NCBI RefSeq assembly: GCF_900111075.1 | Contig: NZ_FOFZ01000016.1 | Coordinates: 1 to 64,000 of the forward strand | Reading direction: 5' to 3' | DNA: 64,000 nt | DNA from: Flavobacterium frigoris | Lineage (GTDB): Bacteria > Bacteroidota > Bacteroidia > Flavobacteriales > Flavobacteriaceae | Shown: piece after piece, positions 23,914 to 34,096 of the stretch | Position numbering within the stretch: position 1 is the first letter of the stretch | How the letters are laid out: every line of letters begins with the position of its first letter | Notes under the pieces: generated by a model | Database searches by the model: none | What the model saw: the letters and a program-made list of their open reading frames with translations, nothing else | Told to the model about the DNA's origin: nothing | Made by a program: the position numbers and the translations under genes

Positions 23914-24921
23914 ATGTATCATTCAAAAATTGCAGGATTAGGATTTTATGTTCCTTCCAATGTGGTCACTAATGACGATTTGTCAAAAATTATTGATACC
24001 AATGACGAGTGGATTCAAGAAAGAACAGGTATTCAAGAAAGAAGACACATTATAAGAGGAGAAGATACAACGACTTCAATGGGAGTAAAAGCTGCCGAAA
24101 TTGCTATAGAACGTTCTGGCGTTGCCAAAGAAGATATTGATTTTATTGTTTTTGCTACCTTAAGTCCTGATTATTATTTTCCTGGGCCAGGAGTTTTAGT
24201 ACAACGTGATTTAGGTTTGAGAACCGTAGGGGCATTAGATGTTAGAAATCAATGTTCGGGATTTATCTATGCTTTGTCTGTTGCGGATCAATATATTAAA
24301 ACCGGAATGTATAAGAACGTTTTAGTTATTGGATCAGAAGTACATTCGACTGGATTAGATATGACATCACGTGGTCGTGGAGTTTCTGTAATTTTTGGAG
24401 ATGGAGCAGGAGCAGCCGTTTTGAGTAGAGAAGAAGATTTAACGAAAGGAATTCTTTCTACGCATTTGCATTCTGAAGGTCAACATGCGGAGGAATTAGT
24501 CCTTACAGCACCGGGAATGGGAGCGAGATGGGTGACTGATATTCTTGCTGATAATGATCCTGATGATGAAAGTTATTTTCCGCATATGAATGGACAATTT
24601 GTATTTAAAAATGCAGTGGTTCGTTTTGCTGAGGTAATTAATGAAGGGCTTGAAGCGAATAATCTATCGGTTTCTAATATTGATATGTTGATACCACATC
24701 AAGCAAATTTGAGAATTTCTCAATTTATACAAAAGAAATTTGGTCTGAATGATGATCAAGTTTATAATAATATTCAACAATATGGAAATACAACAGCCGC
24801 TTCTATTCCAATTGCTTTGACTGAAGCTTGGGAAAAAGGAAAAATTAAATCTGGAGATACAGTAGTTTTGGCTGCTTTTGGAAGTGGATTTACTTGGGGA
24901 AGTGCAATTATTAGATGGTAA
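23914..24921 (+). CDS. fabH: 3-oxoacyl-ACP synthase III (FabH/KAS III family)
   Basis: A 335-residue thiolase-fold condensing enzyme that joins an acyl-CoA primer to malonyl-ACP. Catalytic triad visible: Cys114 ('RNQCSGFIYAL'), His262 ('IPHQANLRIS') and Asn292 ('YGNTTAASIP'). The N-terminus 'SKIAGLGFYVPSNVVTNDDL' and 'DEWIQERTGIQERR' are typical. In Bacteroidota several paralogues of this family exist (some in special lipid or aryl-polyene pathways), so the housekeeping role is likely but not certain. It is a single gene closed by a bidirectional terminator. Confidence 0.9.
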   Translation: MYHSKIAGLGFYVPSNVVTNDDLSKIIDTNDEWIQERTGIQERRHIIRGEDTTTSMGVKAAEIAIERSGVAKEDIDFIVFATLSPDYYFPGPGVLVQRDLGLRTVGALDVRNQCSGFIYALSVADQYIKTGMYKNVLVIGSEVHSTGLDMTSRGRGVSVIFGDGAGAAVLSREEDLTKGILSTHLHSEGQHAEELVLTAPGMGARWVTDILADNDPDDESYFPHMNGQFVFKNAVVRFAEVINEGLEANNLSVSNIDMLIPHQANLRISQFIQKKFGLNDDQVYNNIQQYGNTTAASIPIALTEAWEKGKIKSGDTVVLAAFGSGFTWGSAIIRW

Positions 24922-24958
24922 TTTCTTACTTAAAAAAAACATCCTTATCATATACAAT

Positions 24959-24990
24959 AAAACCCGAAGTCATAACGACTTCGGGTTTTT
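24959..24990. terminator. Bidirectional terminator between fabH and TonB receptor gene
   Basis: A 13-bp stem AAAACCCGAAGTC/GACTTCGGGTTTT (24959-24971 with 24977-24989), loop ATAAC, T run after. It separates convergent genes. Confidence 0.9.
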
Positions 24991-25020
24991 ATTTGGGTAA
25001 CCTAGTTTTTAAATTTTATA

Positions 25021-27435
25021 CTATAAAAGTCCGCCTCCTTGGCTTTCATTTTTGTCTCTTTGCTTTCTTTCAGCAGCTTTGTTTTTGCCACTCCCAAAAC
25101 GATAATTGAATCCTAGATATACGGTTTGACTTTCCCAATTGAACTGTCCTTTTGACTTGTAGGGTCTGTCATTATCAAATGCAAAACGCATGGTGTTAAA
25201 AATATCACTTAAGCGCGCACTAATCGTTCCGTTACCTTTTAAGATATTATAACTGGTTCCAACGTCCATTTTCCACATGTTAGCAACGTCAAACTGAAGA
25301 CTACGATCTCTACCTTTGTACATAGCAAATAATTGAATACGTAAATCTTTTGTCGCTTTAAAAGTATTATTTATTCGAGCATTAAATGTTGTAGCATTAA
25401 TTTCTTCAAATTCGTAGTTTCCAGGAGTTGTTTCAATTGTTCCTTTTATTTTTTTCTGATAAGCGTCTAAGCTAATATTGGCACTCCACCATTTTTTAAA
25501 ATCTAAATTACCTGACACTTCTAATCCGTACGCATTATTATTGTCAAAATTAGCATACGATAGTACTTGCTTGTTAGGGTTCACTAAATTTGTAAATAGA
25601 ACTCTCGTTATTTCGTCTTCAATTTTTCTATAAAAAATACCCGAAGTAATAGAACCAATTTTTGTCTTTCTAGTATAGTTCAGTTCATAAGAATTTGTGA
25701 ATTGCGGAATAAGGTTTGGATTTCCTTCTGAATCTATCGTAGCGGTGCTCCATTCTCTAATAGGGTTTACTTGATCAATACTCGGTCTGTCTACTCTTCT
25801 TGAAAAACTTAGATTGAAAGAGTTGTTGTCACTTGGATTATAACTCAAAAAAGTAGAAGGATAAATACTTAAAATGTCATCTTTAAATTGTCCATCAGCT
25901 AAAGTGACTTGTTTAAAGATGGCTTCAACATTGTATTTCTCCAAGCGGGCTCCAGCTTGAAAACTCCATTTTTTCCATTGTTTGCCAAGAGTAGCGTATC
26001 CTGAATAGATATTTCGATCATATGTAAAATTAGAACTATACGCATTATCTCGAAACAAATTGTTATCAGTAGTTTCATTTCTTAGTTCTAATCCAAGTTC
26101 TAATTTTATGGTTTCAGTCAATGGATTTACATAATCAAGATTGATAATTGTACTTTTGCTAAGTACACGCACATCGTTAGTGAAAGAGTTGATAACGGTA
26201 TTATTGTCTCTATTTAAGTTGGTATAGATTGCGTTTTCACGACTGTCATCTTCACCATAATTGGCCTCTAGTTCTAGATTGTGTCCTTCTTTTTTGAATT
26301 TTATTTTATAGTCAAAATTGTAAGTTTGACCTTGATTGTCTTGTTTGTTTTCATAAGGTTGTAATAGATCTATAGTAGTGGAGTTTGAAGTATAATCTAC
26401 ATCATTTCCGCCATAGCCTTTCGCTTTATAAAAAATTTGATTGGTGTAAAAAGAAACAGTATTGTTGTCGTTGATGTAGTAATCAAGACCAACTTTAGCT
26501 AGATGTGAGGTGGTAAGATTATTGAATTGAAAAAGCTGTGTATTTTCTTTGTTTTTTTCTTCACTTTTAATGATACCATGATTGTTGTTTTTACCGTGAT
26601 TTAAACCGTAATTTCCGTAGAAATTAAATTTTCCATTTCTGTAATTTAAGTCGAAAGCTGAATTTACTTTTGGTGTTTTTCCAAAAGTGACCCCGTTATT
26701 GATACTTCCATTAAGACCGATTTTACTGTTTTTGTTCAAGACAATATTGATAATACCGCTCATTCCTTCTGGATTGTACTTTGCAGAAGGGTTTGTAATT
26801 AATTCAATTTGTTTGATTGAAGCCGAAGGGATTTGTTGTAATAATTGGGACGCATCAATATTAGATGGTTTTCCGTCAATTAGAACACGGACGTTGGAAT
26901 TTCCTCTTAAACTGATCGCATTTGTTTGTGGATCAACACTTACTGAGGGAATATTATTCATTATTTCAGCGGCAGTAGCTCCAACTGAAATTAAATCCTT
27001 CCCAACGTTTATTATTTTTCTATCGATTTTTTGTTCGATCGTCGATTTCTCACTGACGATATCGACACCTTTAAGCTCTATGGCGTCTTCTTTGAGTGCA
27101 AATGTACCTAGATCAGCATTCTTTTTGTCTGTAGATAGTGTCACTGCAGTTGAAATGGTCTTGTATCCCATAAATTGTATTTCGACAGTATAGTTTTTTA
27201 AATCTAGGTTTTTGATATAAAAAATTCCTTTGTCAGAGGTGATTCCGCCGGTAATAAATTTGTCGCCTTCTTTTACAATGATATTTACATAGGGAAGGGT
27301 TTCGTTACTGTTTTTGTCAATAACTTTCCCCGAAATACTTCCGGGATTTTCGAGAAGTGATGTTTTGACTGAAGTTTGAGCTTGCATCGAAACTAGGGTT
27401 CCGAATAGGCATGCTAAGATTAATTTGATTTTCAT
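25021..27435 (-). CDS. TonB-dependent receptor with carboxypeptidase-like domain
   Basis: An 804-residue outer-membrane receptor. Signal peptide MKIKLILACLFGTLVSMQAQ; residues ~33-115 form a carboxypeptidase-regulatory-like beta-sandwich ('SGKVIDKNSNETLPYVNIIV'); ~120-230 a TonB plug ('ISLRGNSNVRVLIDGKPSNI', 'IKQIELITNPSAKYNPEG', 'SGIINIVLNKN'); the rest is an outer-membrane beta-barrel (OMP_b-brl_3 type). The C-terminal part 'TVYLGFNYRFGSGKNKAAERKQRDKN' gives a final strand followed by a charged tail. Ligand unknown. Single gene; a TACCTTTA box lies upstream near 27470. Confidence 0.92.
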   Translation of the reverse strand: MKIKLILACLFGTLVSMQAQTSVKTSLLENPGSISGKVIDKNSNETLPYVNIIVKEGDKFITGGITSDKGIFYIKNLDLKNYTVEIQFMGYKTISTAVTLSTDKKNADLGTFALKEDAIELKGVDIVSEKSTIEQKIDRKIINVGKDLISVGATAAEIMNNIPSVSVDPQTNAISLRGNSNVRVLIDGKPSNIDASQLLQQIPSASIKQIELITNPSAKYNPEGMSGIINIVLNKNSKIGLNGSINNGVTFGKTPKVNSAFDLNYRNGKFNFYGNYGLNHGKNNNHGIIKSEEKNKENTQLFQFNNLTTSHLAKVGLDYYINDNNTVSFYTNQIFYKAKGYGGNDVDYTSNSTTIDLLQPYENKQDNQGQTYNFDYKIKFKKEGHNLELEANYGEDDSRENAIYTNLNRDNNTVINSFTNDVRVLSKSTIINLDYVNPLTETIKLELGLELRNETTDNNLFRDNAYSSNFTYDRNIYSGYATLGKQWKKWSFQAGARLEKYNVEAIFKQVTLADGQFKDDILSIYPSTFLSYNPSDNNSFNLSFSRRVDRPSIDQVNPIREWSTATIDSEGNPNLIPQFTNSYELNYTRKTKIGSITSGIFYRKIEDEITRVLFTNLVNPNKQVLSYANFDNNNAYGLEVSGNLDFKKWWSANISLDAYQKKIKGTIETTPGNYEFEEINATTFNARINNTFKATKDLRIQLFAMYKGRDRSLQFDVANMWKMDVGTSYNILKGNGTISARLSDIFNTMRFAFDNDRPYKSKGQFNWESQTVYLGFNYRFGSGKNKAAERKQRDKNESQGGGLL

Positions 27436-27587
27436 GATTGATGATTTTGATTAAAAATTTGATTGATGATGTAAAGGTATTCTTTTTATTTAAATAATAG
27501 GTTATACATAGTACTGTTTTATAAATTAATTTAAAATAGCATGATAGATAATAGACGATCAAGCAATTAATTTGTTACGCTTTTTTA

Positions 27588-27619
27588 TAAAAAAAAAGAC
27601 TTTCCTGCTGGAAAGTCTT
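27588..27619 (-). terminator. Terminator after T9SS adhesin gene
   Basis: A 10-bp stem AAGACTTTCC/GGAAAGTCTT (27596-27605 with 27610-27619), loop TGCT, reading into a run of T on the minus strand, ~20 bases past the stop at 27640. Confidence 0.9.
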
Positions 27620-27639
27620 GAGGTAAAATAATTTATGAT

Positions 27640-30600
27640 TTATCTTTTTAATGAAAAATGCGACTTATATTCTTTAAGAACACCATTTTCAGTGTAGGAT
27701 ATATAAAACCAATAATCATCAGCGGGTAATGGGCGTCCATTAAGGTTTCCATCCCATCCAGCGCCGTTTGGTTTGAGTTGTTTTAGTAACGCTCCGTATC
27801 GATCAAAAATAAATAAGTTGGGCTTTTCTTGATCTGGCATGTCAGTTATATTCCAAGTGTCATTATATCCATCGCCATTTGGGGTGAAAAATTTAGGCGC
27901 ATATATTACTTTAAAGACAAGTGGGGTAGTTGATCCACAACCATTACTATCACTAATTGTTATTTCATGTATTCCAGGTGTTAAATTTGTAAATATATTA
28001 CTTGCTTGTGGGGAACTTCTATCTATTGAATATAGAAAGTTTTTCTCATCACCTAAAGTTGGAATTGCAGTTATCGTAATTGTTTGGTTGTCGGTGAACC
28101 AACCCTCTATTGTATATGAAATAGACTTTGGAGGTAAAGACTCAAATACGCTAAATAATACTAGATCTGAAGGACAGCTGAATATAGACAGATCTGTTAC
28201 TGTTACTGAATAGTTTCCGGGTTGATTTGTTGAGAGACTTGATGAAGTACTTACCAATGTTCCATCTTCTTTTTTCCACTCAAACGCATATCGTGGAGCA
28301 TCATATCCAGTTGTTATAAATGAATTAGTAATCAGACCTGTTTTGAAGTCATGACAAATTGGAGGGACATTTAGTATTGGCTGTGGTTTAGCCGTTATAG
28401 TAATCACCATCGGTTTCTCATCAGGACAAAGTATGGTAGCGAGAGTGCCTACTGCTGCATAAGCATAAATCGTTGTGGAGCTAGTAATGATATCTCCTGG
28501 AAATTTCTCTAGATTCGCGTTGCCGCCAGCTCCTGGCTGACTATAATAGTTGCTAATCGGAGCGATAAAAGGAGGTAATACATAAGATTCGCATCTAATG
28601 ATGGGGGTTATGGGAGTAATTTTTGGACTATTATAAATTATAATATTAAAATCATCTTCATCGCTGCAATACACTCTATTATTATCTTCAGCAAAAAGAT
28701 ACAATCTAGTTGTTGTAGTTATTGGTGCATAAGGTATTGATAATTTCATTCCGGCACCGTGAGGGCCACCGGTTGCTGTGTAATAATCACCAAGTCCTAT
28801 TATCGCCGGTAAAGCATACGAATCGCAAGCATATTGATCTTCAATCTCATTTACCATTGTAACTAAAACGAAGATGCTATATTCAGAAATACAAGTATTA
28901 GGCGCTATTGCTTCTGCATAAACATATATTGTTTTTGATGATGTCAACTCATAACCTGGGGGAAGTACAGGATTCGCTGGAGTTGGTCCTCCTGGGAACT
29001 CATAATATTCACCAATATTTAAATCATCGAGTATATATGCTCGTCCACATTGTACAACTTCGACTGGTTTTGCATCAATTTTTGGAGATGAATTGATAGT
29101 TATAAGAAAATTTTCTTCTACATAACAAGGTCCCGTTACTGCTTTATCATAAAAATACATTCTTTGAGTTGAAGTGATTTGAAATCCAACAGGTCTTACT
29201 TCGCCAGTTCCCAATGGTCCTGTGTAATAATCTCCGGAATGATCAACGGCAGGTAAATAATACATATCGCATTGTGGATCAGTATCTTTAATAATTGGTA
29301 ACGGAGTAATGTTTACAGTAATCGTAAACTCTAAATTGTCTGTACAACTTTCTCCGGGAACATAAAACCAAAGTGTTGTAGTAGCCTTAATTGCAGTATT
29401 TGCAGGTAGCTGAGTGCCACCACCCAGAGGCGCTGTTCTATATTCGCCTGCAAGTAATGAAGGCAAAATATAAGTGGAGCAAGAATTTACATCTCCTGGA
29501 TGATTGATATCATCTAGACCAATGTAAACAGTAAATGTCTTTTCTGAAGAACAATTTGTTGGCGAAGTAGCGGTCTCTTTAAAAACATAAATTGGAGTTG
29601 TAGCGATTATAACCGTTCCTGCAGGAATAATAGGCAATCCCTTATTCGTTCCTGAATAATAAATTCCTCCATTTGGGTCAACAGGAAGCGTGTAGGAACT
29701 ACAGCCAAATTGGTTTTTATAATTGGGTAATGTGACAAAAGGAATAATTGTGATGGTAAAGATTGCTTCTTGCGAGCAATTTGGTATTATCGTCGTGTTT
29801 TCATACCAAACATAAATTGTATTTGGCCCTGCAGAATTGATTAAAGATCCTGTTTCTAATTCGGTGTTGCCTGTGGTGTGTTGCCCACCTGATTTTGTGA
29901 AGTATTTACCATATGGCAATACTGGTAATTTATATACTGAACAATAAGACGATGAAGTTGGCGAAACTGTACTAACGCTAGCGATTGTAACCTTAAAACT
30001 GTGCTGACTTGTACAAGTTTCGGACTCATTAAAAACATATAGGGTAGCACTAGCAGCGATACTATTTCCTGCAAAAAGTTGTGTCCCTGTGCCATTAGTC
30101 CCTGTCCAATATTGTGCCCCATTTTTTGTTAAAACGGGTAGTATGTAATTATCGCATACCAGTACGTCCGGAAGGAGATCTACCTGTGGAATAGGTGTCA
30201 CTATTAATTGAAAACTAGCTGTTACAAAACACTCTGGATTAGAAATATTTTGGACGCGCACCCACAAGGTGACTTCTGAAGTAAATAGTTCGTTTTTTGG
30301 ATTTAGTATAATGACATCAGTGTTTGTATTCGCCCCATTGTTGGAGGAATGAAAAGAAAGAATGTTATAACTTATGTCTTGAGAACCCAAGATTAAATTT
30401 TTGTGGTTTGTTAAATCGAAAATAGCATGTGGAGATGGATCAGTGTTGTTTCTCGCACAAAGCGTTATGTCAGGTACTATACTTGAAATTATTGGACTAG
30501 GAACGACTAGTAGACTGAACGAACGTATTTCAAAGCAGTATGAAGTGGAGCTTTCTATTCGCGCGTAAATTATTTTACCGCTTTCAGAGCTCATAATAGT

Positions 30601-31923
30601 ATGAAGGTTTGCGATCTGACCTATTTTGTTTGCTGCATCATCATTAGAAAGATGATAGCTAATATTTGTTCCCGAAGGGAGGTCATCCAATATTCCAGTT
30701 GGAGTTGTCTTTTGATTTTTTCCTGCCAATATAATTTTGGTGTTTTTGGTTAAATCAAAATCATAACTCGCAGCACCAGAATCGCAGACATAAATATCAG
30801 GAATAGTTGGTAGTACTCCGATGGAAGGGGTTATTTGAACAGTAATATCGTCTGTTACGGCTGTACAACCTGGCTCCGTATAGGAAACACTGTATTTATG
30901 AATGCCAGAATCAATTAATGGTAAAATCAAATTTAAATTTAAGGTTGCTCCCGTTTGGGCAGGAGAAAAATCTATTCCTTCTTTTTTCCAAAGAAAAGTG
31001 GTTCCGGCGCTTAATCCATTTGCGGATAAAATGGGTAAGCTACTCTCTGGGCAAATGGCTTTATTGTTTGCAATAGTGTAATCAAGGCCTAGTACGTCTT
31101 GTCCAATATTAAAGCTGTTTGCATTTAAAAAAATGGCAGAATCATAACCTGTATTATTGCCTCCATCAGCAATTACTAGTTTTATTCGATACGTATGTGT
31201 AATATCTAATCCAGTAGCAGAGGCTAGCATTTCAATCGTTTGGCCGTTAAAATTTATTGCGGGACCAAATCCTTCTCCATTGAATTTTCCAAAAAAAGCA
31301 ACGTTTGCAGAGGAGCAATTAGTATTGTAAGCGCTGTTTCGTATTGTTTCAACCGAAACAGGAATGTTAGTATTTGGAATTAATGCAATATTGTGATTTG
31401 TTCCTCCCGCAGTTATATCTTTTAATAAAAAAGCAAAAGCATCAGAGAATTTACATTGCGAAACTCCATATTCTTCGGAAGCAAATATAAAAGAAAAATC
31501 AAAGTCAGGTGTTTTAGGTTGGAAATCAAATTCGATGTAGGTGGCATTAATCGAATTGATTTTAATTCCTGATTGTGATGAAAGATTGTTCTCTAAATCA
31601 ATATCACCAGTCCAAGAGTTATTTCCGTCACTCAATATGGTATTATTCGGTGAAGGTACTTTCGTCACATCGCCAGTTGTTAATACCACACCGCTTTTAA
31701 AAGGAAAGTTTGGATTTGTATTTTCAAAGTATCCAATGCTGTTTGTTGATCCAAAGGAAGATCCTGTTTTTGAGGAGACATTTGTCCCTGAAACACAAGG
31801 AGAGTTAATCAGTACTTTATTTACTAATTCTGGAATCGTATAGCTAGATGTATTTACCGTTATCGATTGTGAAAAGTTTTTTATCGTAAAAAACAATATC
31901 AATAGTACTACTGTTTTCTTCAT
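27640..31923 (-). CDS. Choice-of-anchor L / T9SS type B sorting domain protein (large surface protein)
   Basis: A 1427-residue secreted protein. Start 31923 gives the signal peptide MKKTVVLLILFFTIKNFSQ; the frame opens 63 bases earlier without one. Residues ~20-270 are a choice-of-anchor L domain ('TPDFDFSFIFASEEYG', 'FSDAFAFLLKD'). A middle part has Ig-like/CHU_C-like segments, then about eight ~80-residue Cys-containing repeats (nucleotides ~28390-30190) with the pattern C-x3-Y-x-LP...G-x-YYTG...G...LP-x-G...IYVY. The C-terminus is a gliding-motility-type B sorting domain ('FFTPNGDGYNDTWNI', 'GWDGNLNGRPLPADDYWFYI'), so it should be exported by T9SS. Likely adhesin or surface protein. Confidence 0.92.
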   Translation of the reverse strand: MKKTVVLLILFFTIKNFSQSITVNTSSYTIPELVNKVLINSPCVSGTNVSSKTGSSFGSTNSIGYFENTNPNFPFKSGVVLTTGDVTKVPSPNNTILSDGNNSWTGDIDLENNLSSQSGIKINSINATYIEFDFQPKTPDFDFSFIFASEEYGVSQCKFSDAFAFLLKDITAGGTNHNIALIPNTNIPVSVETIRNSAYNTNCSSANVAFFGKFNGEGFGPAINFNGQTIEMLASATGLDITHTYRIKLVIADGGNNTGYDSAIFLNANSFNIGQDVLGLDYTIANNKAICPESSLPILSANGLSAGTTFLWKKEGIDFSPAQTGATLNLNLILPLIDSGIHKYSVSYTEPGCTAVTDDITVQITPSIGVLPTIPDIYVCDSGAASYDFDLTKNTKIILAGKNQKTTPTGILDDLPSGTNISYHLSNDDAANKIGQIANLHTIMSSESGKIIYARIESSTSYCFEIRSFSLLVVPSPIISSIVPDITLCARNNTDPSPHAIFDLTNHKNLILGSQDISYNILSFHSSNNGANTNTDVIILNPKNELFTSEVTLWVRVQNISNPECFVTASFQLIVTPIPQVDLLPDVLVCDNYILPVLTKNGAQYWTGTNGTGTQLFAGNSIAASATLYVFNESETCTSQHSFKVTIASVSTVSPTSSSYCSVYKLPVLPYGKYFTKSGGQHTTGNTELETGSLINSAGPNTIYVWYENTTIIPNCSQEAIFTITIIPFVTLPNYKNQFGCSSYTLPVDPNGGIYYSGTNKGLPIIPAGTVIIATTPIYVFKETATSPTNCSSEKTFTVYIGLDDINHPGDVNSCSTYILPSLLAGEYRTAPLGGGTQLPANTAIKATTTLWFYVPGESCTDNLEFTITVNITPLPIIKDTDPQCDMYYLPAVDHSGDYYTGPLGTGEVRPVGFQITSTQRMYFYDKAVTGPCYVEENFLITINSSPKIDAKPVEVVQCGRAYILDDLNIGEYYEFPGGPTPANPVLPPGYELTSSKTIYVYAEAIAPNTCISEYSIFVLVTMVNEIEDQYACDSYALPAIIGLGDYYTATGGPHGAGMKLSIPYAPITTTTRLYLFAEDNNRVYCSDEDDFNIIIYNSPKITPITPIIRCESYVLPPFIAPISNYYSQPGAGGNANLEKFPGDIITSSTTIYAYAAVGTLATILCPDEKPMVITITAKPQPILNVPPICHDFKTGLITNSFITTGYDAPRYAFEWKKEDGTLVSTSSSLSTNQPGNYSVTVTDLSIFSCPSDLVLFSVFESLPPKSISYTIEGWFTDNQTITITAIPTLGDEKNFLYSIDRSSPQASNIFTNLTPGIHEITISDSNGCGSTTPLVFKVIYAPKFFTPNGDGYNDTWNITDMPDQEKPNLFIFDRYGALLKQLKPNGAGWDGNLNGRPLPADDYWFYISYTENGVLKEYKSHFSLKR

Positions 31924-32136
31924 TTCAAAGCATTTTCGATAAATAAGTATTTGGTAAACATAGTTACAAATCGGATTAAATGCCAAATTTAATCGTTTAA
32001 AAGCATTTATTTTGTTTTAATTGTTATTAGTATAAGACTTTACGTATTTTTATTACAGTGTCTATTTTAGTGCTAGGCACGTTATTTTCTTAAAAAGTCT
32101 AATTCTTTAATCAATTAAAAAATTATAATTAAACAC

Positions 32137-32144
32137 TATATTTG
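32137..32144 (+). promoter_or_regulatory. -7 box (TATATTTG) of argS
   Basis: TATATTTG lies 23 bases before the argS ATG; the upstream TTG element is not obvious. Confidence 0.5.
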
Positions 32145-32167
32145 CAAGCTTAAAATAAACACGCAAA

Positions 32168-33946
32168 ATGACATTATCAGAAATCCTTACCCCTTCAATT
32201 GAAAAAGCTGTCCAAGCCTTATTTGATATCGCTATTGACAAAGTAGAGTTTCAAACTACACGGAAGGAATTTGAGGGAGATATCACGATGGTAATTTTTC
32301 CATTATTAAAAGTAATCAAAAGCAACCCTGTAGAATTGGGGAATAAAATTGGAAACTATTTAGTAGAAAATGTTGCTGAAGTGAGCCGTTTTAATGTGGT
32401 TTCTGGATTTTTGAATATTGTGATCTCCGATGAATATTATTTAAATTTCTTTAACGGAATAAAGGATGATGCGAAATTTGGTTTCGTAACTCCAAACCCT
32501 GAAGATACAGCAGTAATGGTCGAATACTCTTCGCCAAATACAAATAAACCGTTGCACTTAGGTCACGTACGTAATAATTTATTGGGTTATTCTGTTGCTG
32601 AAATTATTAAAGCATCGGGTAAAAAAGTATACAAAACGCAAATCATAAACGATAGAGGAATTCATATTTGCAAATCGATGCTGGCATGGCAGAAATTTGG
32701 AAACGGAGAAACTCCTGAATCTACTGGTCAAAAAGGAGATAAATTAGTAGGGAACTATTATGTTGCTTTTGATAAAGCATATAAAGTGGAAATCGCTCAA
32801 TTAATGCGTGAAGGAAAAACAGAAGAAGAGGCCAAAAAACAAGCGCCAATCATTCTGGAAGCCCAAGAAATGCTATTGAAATGGGAAGCTGGTGATGAAG
32901 AAGTGATTTCACTTTGGAAAAAAATGAACCAATGGGTTTATGACGGTTTTGCAACTACCTATAAAAACTTAGGAGTTGATTTTGATTGTTATTATTATGA
33001 AAGCAATACCTATTTATTAGGGAAAAATGTAGTTCAGATTGGTTTAGAAAAAGGGGTTTTCGAAAAAGATCCTGACGGCTCTGTGTGGATTGACCTAACG
33101 GATGAAGGTTTAGACCGTAAAATCGTATTGCGTTCAGATGGTACTGCCGTTTATATGACGCAGGATATTGGAACTGCGATTCAACGTGTGAAAGATTATC
33201 CAGATGTGGGCGGAATGGTTTACACAGTAGGTAACGAGCAAGATTATCATTTTAAAGTGTTGTTTCTAATATTAAAAAAATTAGGCTTTGATTGGTCTAA
33301 AAACCTATACCATTTATCATATGGAATGGTCGATTTACCTTCCGGAAAAATGAAAAGCCGTGAAGGAACTGTAGTCGATGCTGATGATTTGATGCAAGAA
33401 ATGACAGATACTGCCCAAAAAATCGCTGAAGATTTAGGGAAATTAGACAGTTATTCTGCCGAAGAAAAAACAAAATTATACAATACTATTGGTCTTGGAG
33501 CTTTAAAATATTATATTCTTAAAGTAGATCCAAAAAAACGAATCCTTTTTAACCCAGAAGAATCTGTTGATTTTGCTGGAAATACAGGGCCGTTTATACA
33601 ATATACGTATGCGAGAATCCAATCGATTATTCGTAAAGCTAATTTTGATTTTTCGAATGAATCAGGAATGGTGGAACTTCATGCAAAAGAAAAAGAGTTA
33701 TTGAAACAATTGGAGTTGTTTCCTGAGGTAATTCAAAATGCTGCACATAATCATAGTCCTGCTTTATTAGCTAATTTTGTCTATGATTTAGTACGTGAAT
33801 ACAACTCTTTTTATCAGGCTGTACCCATTCTAGGTTCAGAAGTAGCAATAGAAAAAATATTCAGAGTGCAGTTGTCCAAAAAGGTGGCAGATACCATCGC
33901 GGCTTCTTTTAGTCTGCTGGGAATTAATGTTCCGGAACGCATGTAA
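32168..33946 (+). CDS. argS: Arginyl-tRNA synthetase
   Basis: A 592-residue class I synthetase charging tRNA-Arg. The N-terminal tRNA-D-loop-binding module (1-~110) is followed by the HIGH motif as H130-L-G-H133 ('NKPLHLGHVRNNLLG'), the catalytic core with 'VYMTQDIGTAIQR' and 'YVVGNEQ'-like 'VYTVGNEQDYHF', and the KMSKS-equivalent 'KMKSREG' where the first Ser is replaced, as often in ArgRS. The DALR anticodon-binding domain ends 'FSLLGINVPERM'. Single gene with promoter and terminator. Confidence 0.97.
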   Translation: MTLSEILTPSIEKAVQALFDIAIDKVEFQTTRKEFEGDITMVIFPLLKVIKSNPVELGNKIGNYLVENVAEVSRFNVVSGFLNIVISDEYYLNFFNGIKDDAKFGFVTPNPEDTAVMVEYSSPNTNKPLHLGHVRNNLLGYSVAEIIKASGKKVYKTQIINDRGIHICKSMLAWQKFGNGETPESTGQKGDKLVGNYYVAFDKAYKVEIAQLMREGKTEEEAKKQAPIILEAQEMLLKWEAGDEEVISLWKKMNQWVYDGFATTYKNLGVDFDCYYYESNTYLLGKNVVQIGLEKGVFEKDPDGSVWIDLTDEGLDRKIVLRSDGTAVYMTQDIGTAIQRVKDYPDVGGMVYTVGNEQDYHFKVLFLILKKLGFDWSKNLYHLSYGMVDLPSGKMKSREGTVVDADDLMQEMTDTAQKIAEDLGKLDSYSAEEKTKLYNTIGLGALKYYILKVDPKKRILFNPEESVDFAGNTGPFIQYTYARIQSIIRKANFDFSNESGMVELHAKEKELLKQLELFPEVIQNAAHNHSPALLANFVYDLVREYNSFYQAVPILGSEVAIEKIFRVQLSKKVADTIAASFSLLGINVPERM

Positions 33947-33966
33947 TTAAACCAAAACATTCAAAG

Positions 33967-33996
33967 AAAAGCGGCTCCAATTTGGGCCGCTTTTTT
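33967..33996 (+). terminator. Terminator after argS
   Basis: A 9-bp stem AAAAGCGGC/GCCGCTTTT (33967-33975 with 33986-33994) followed by T residues, 20 bases after the stop. Confidence 0.85.
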
Positions 33997-34043
33997 AGTT
34001 GAAATAATATCATAAGCGACCTGCCAATTATCTAATAATCTAA

Positions 34044-34074
34044 TTGCCTAATAATCTAACTTAGTTTATCTTTG
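34044..34074 (+). promoter_or_regulatory. Bacteroidota-type promoter of ffh
   Basis: TTG (34044-34046), 20-base spacer, TATCTTTG (34067-34074); the ATG follows 22 bases later. This is the clearest TTG/TAnnTTTG pair in the window. Confidence 0.7.
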
Positions 34075-34096
34075 CATTTCAATAAAATAAAAAACT

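Noticed and set aside
29856..30122. 88-codon minus-strand frame inside the adhesin gene
   Set aside because: Alternative frame of the repeat-rich coding sequence with no start context or family.
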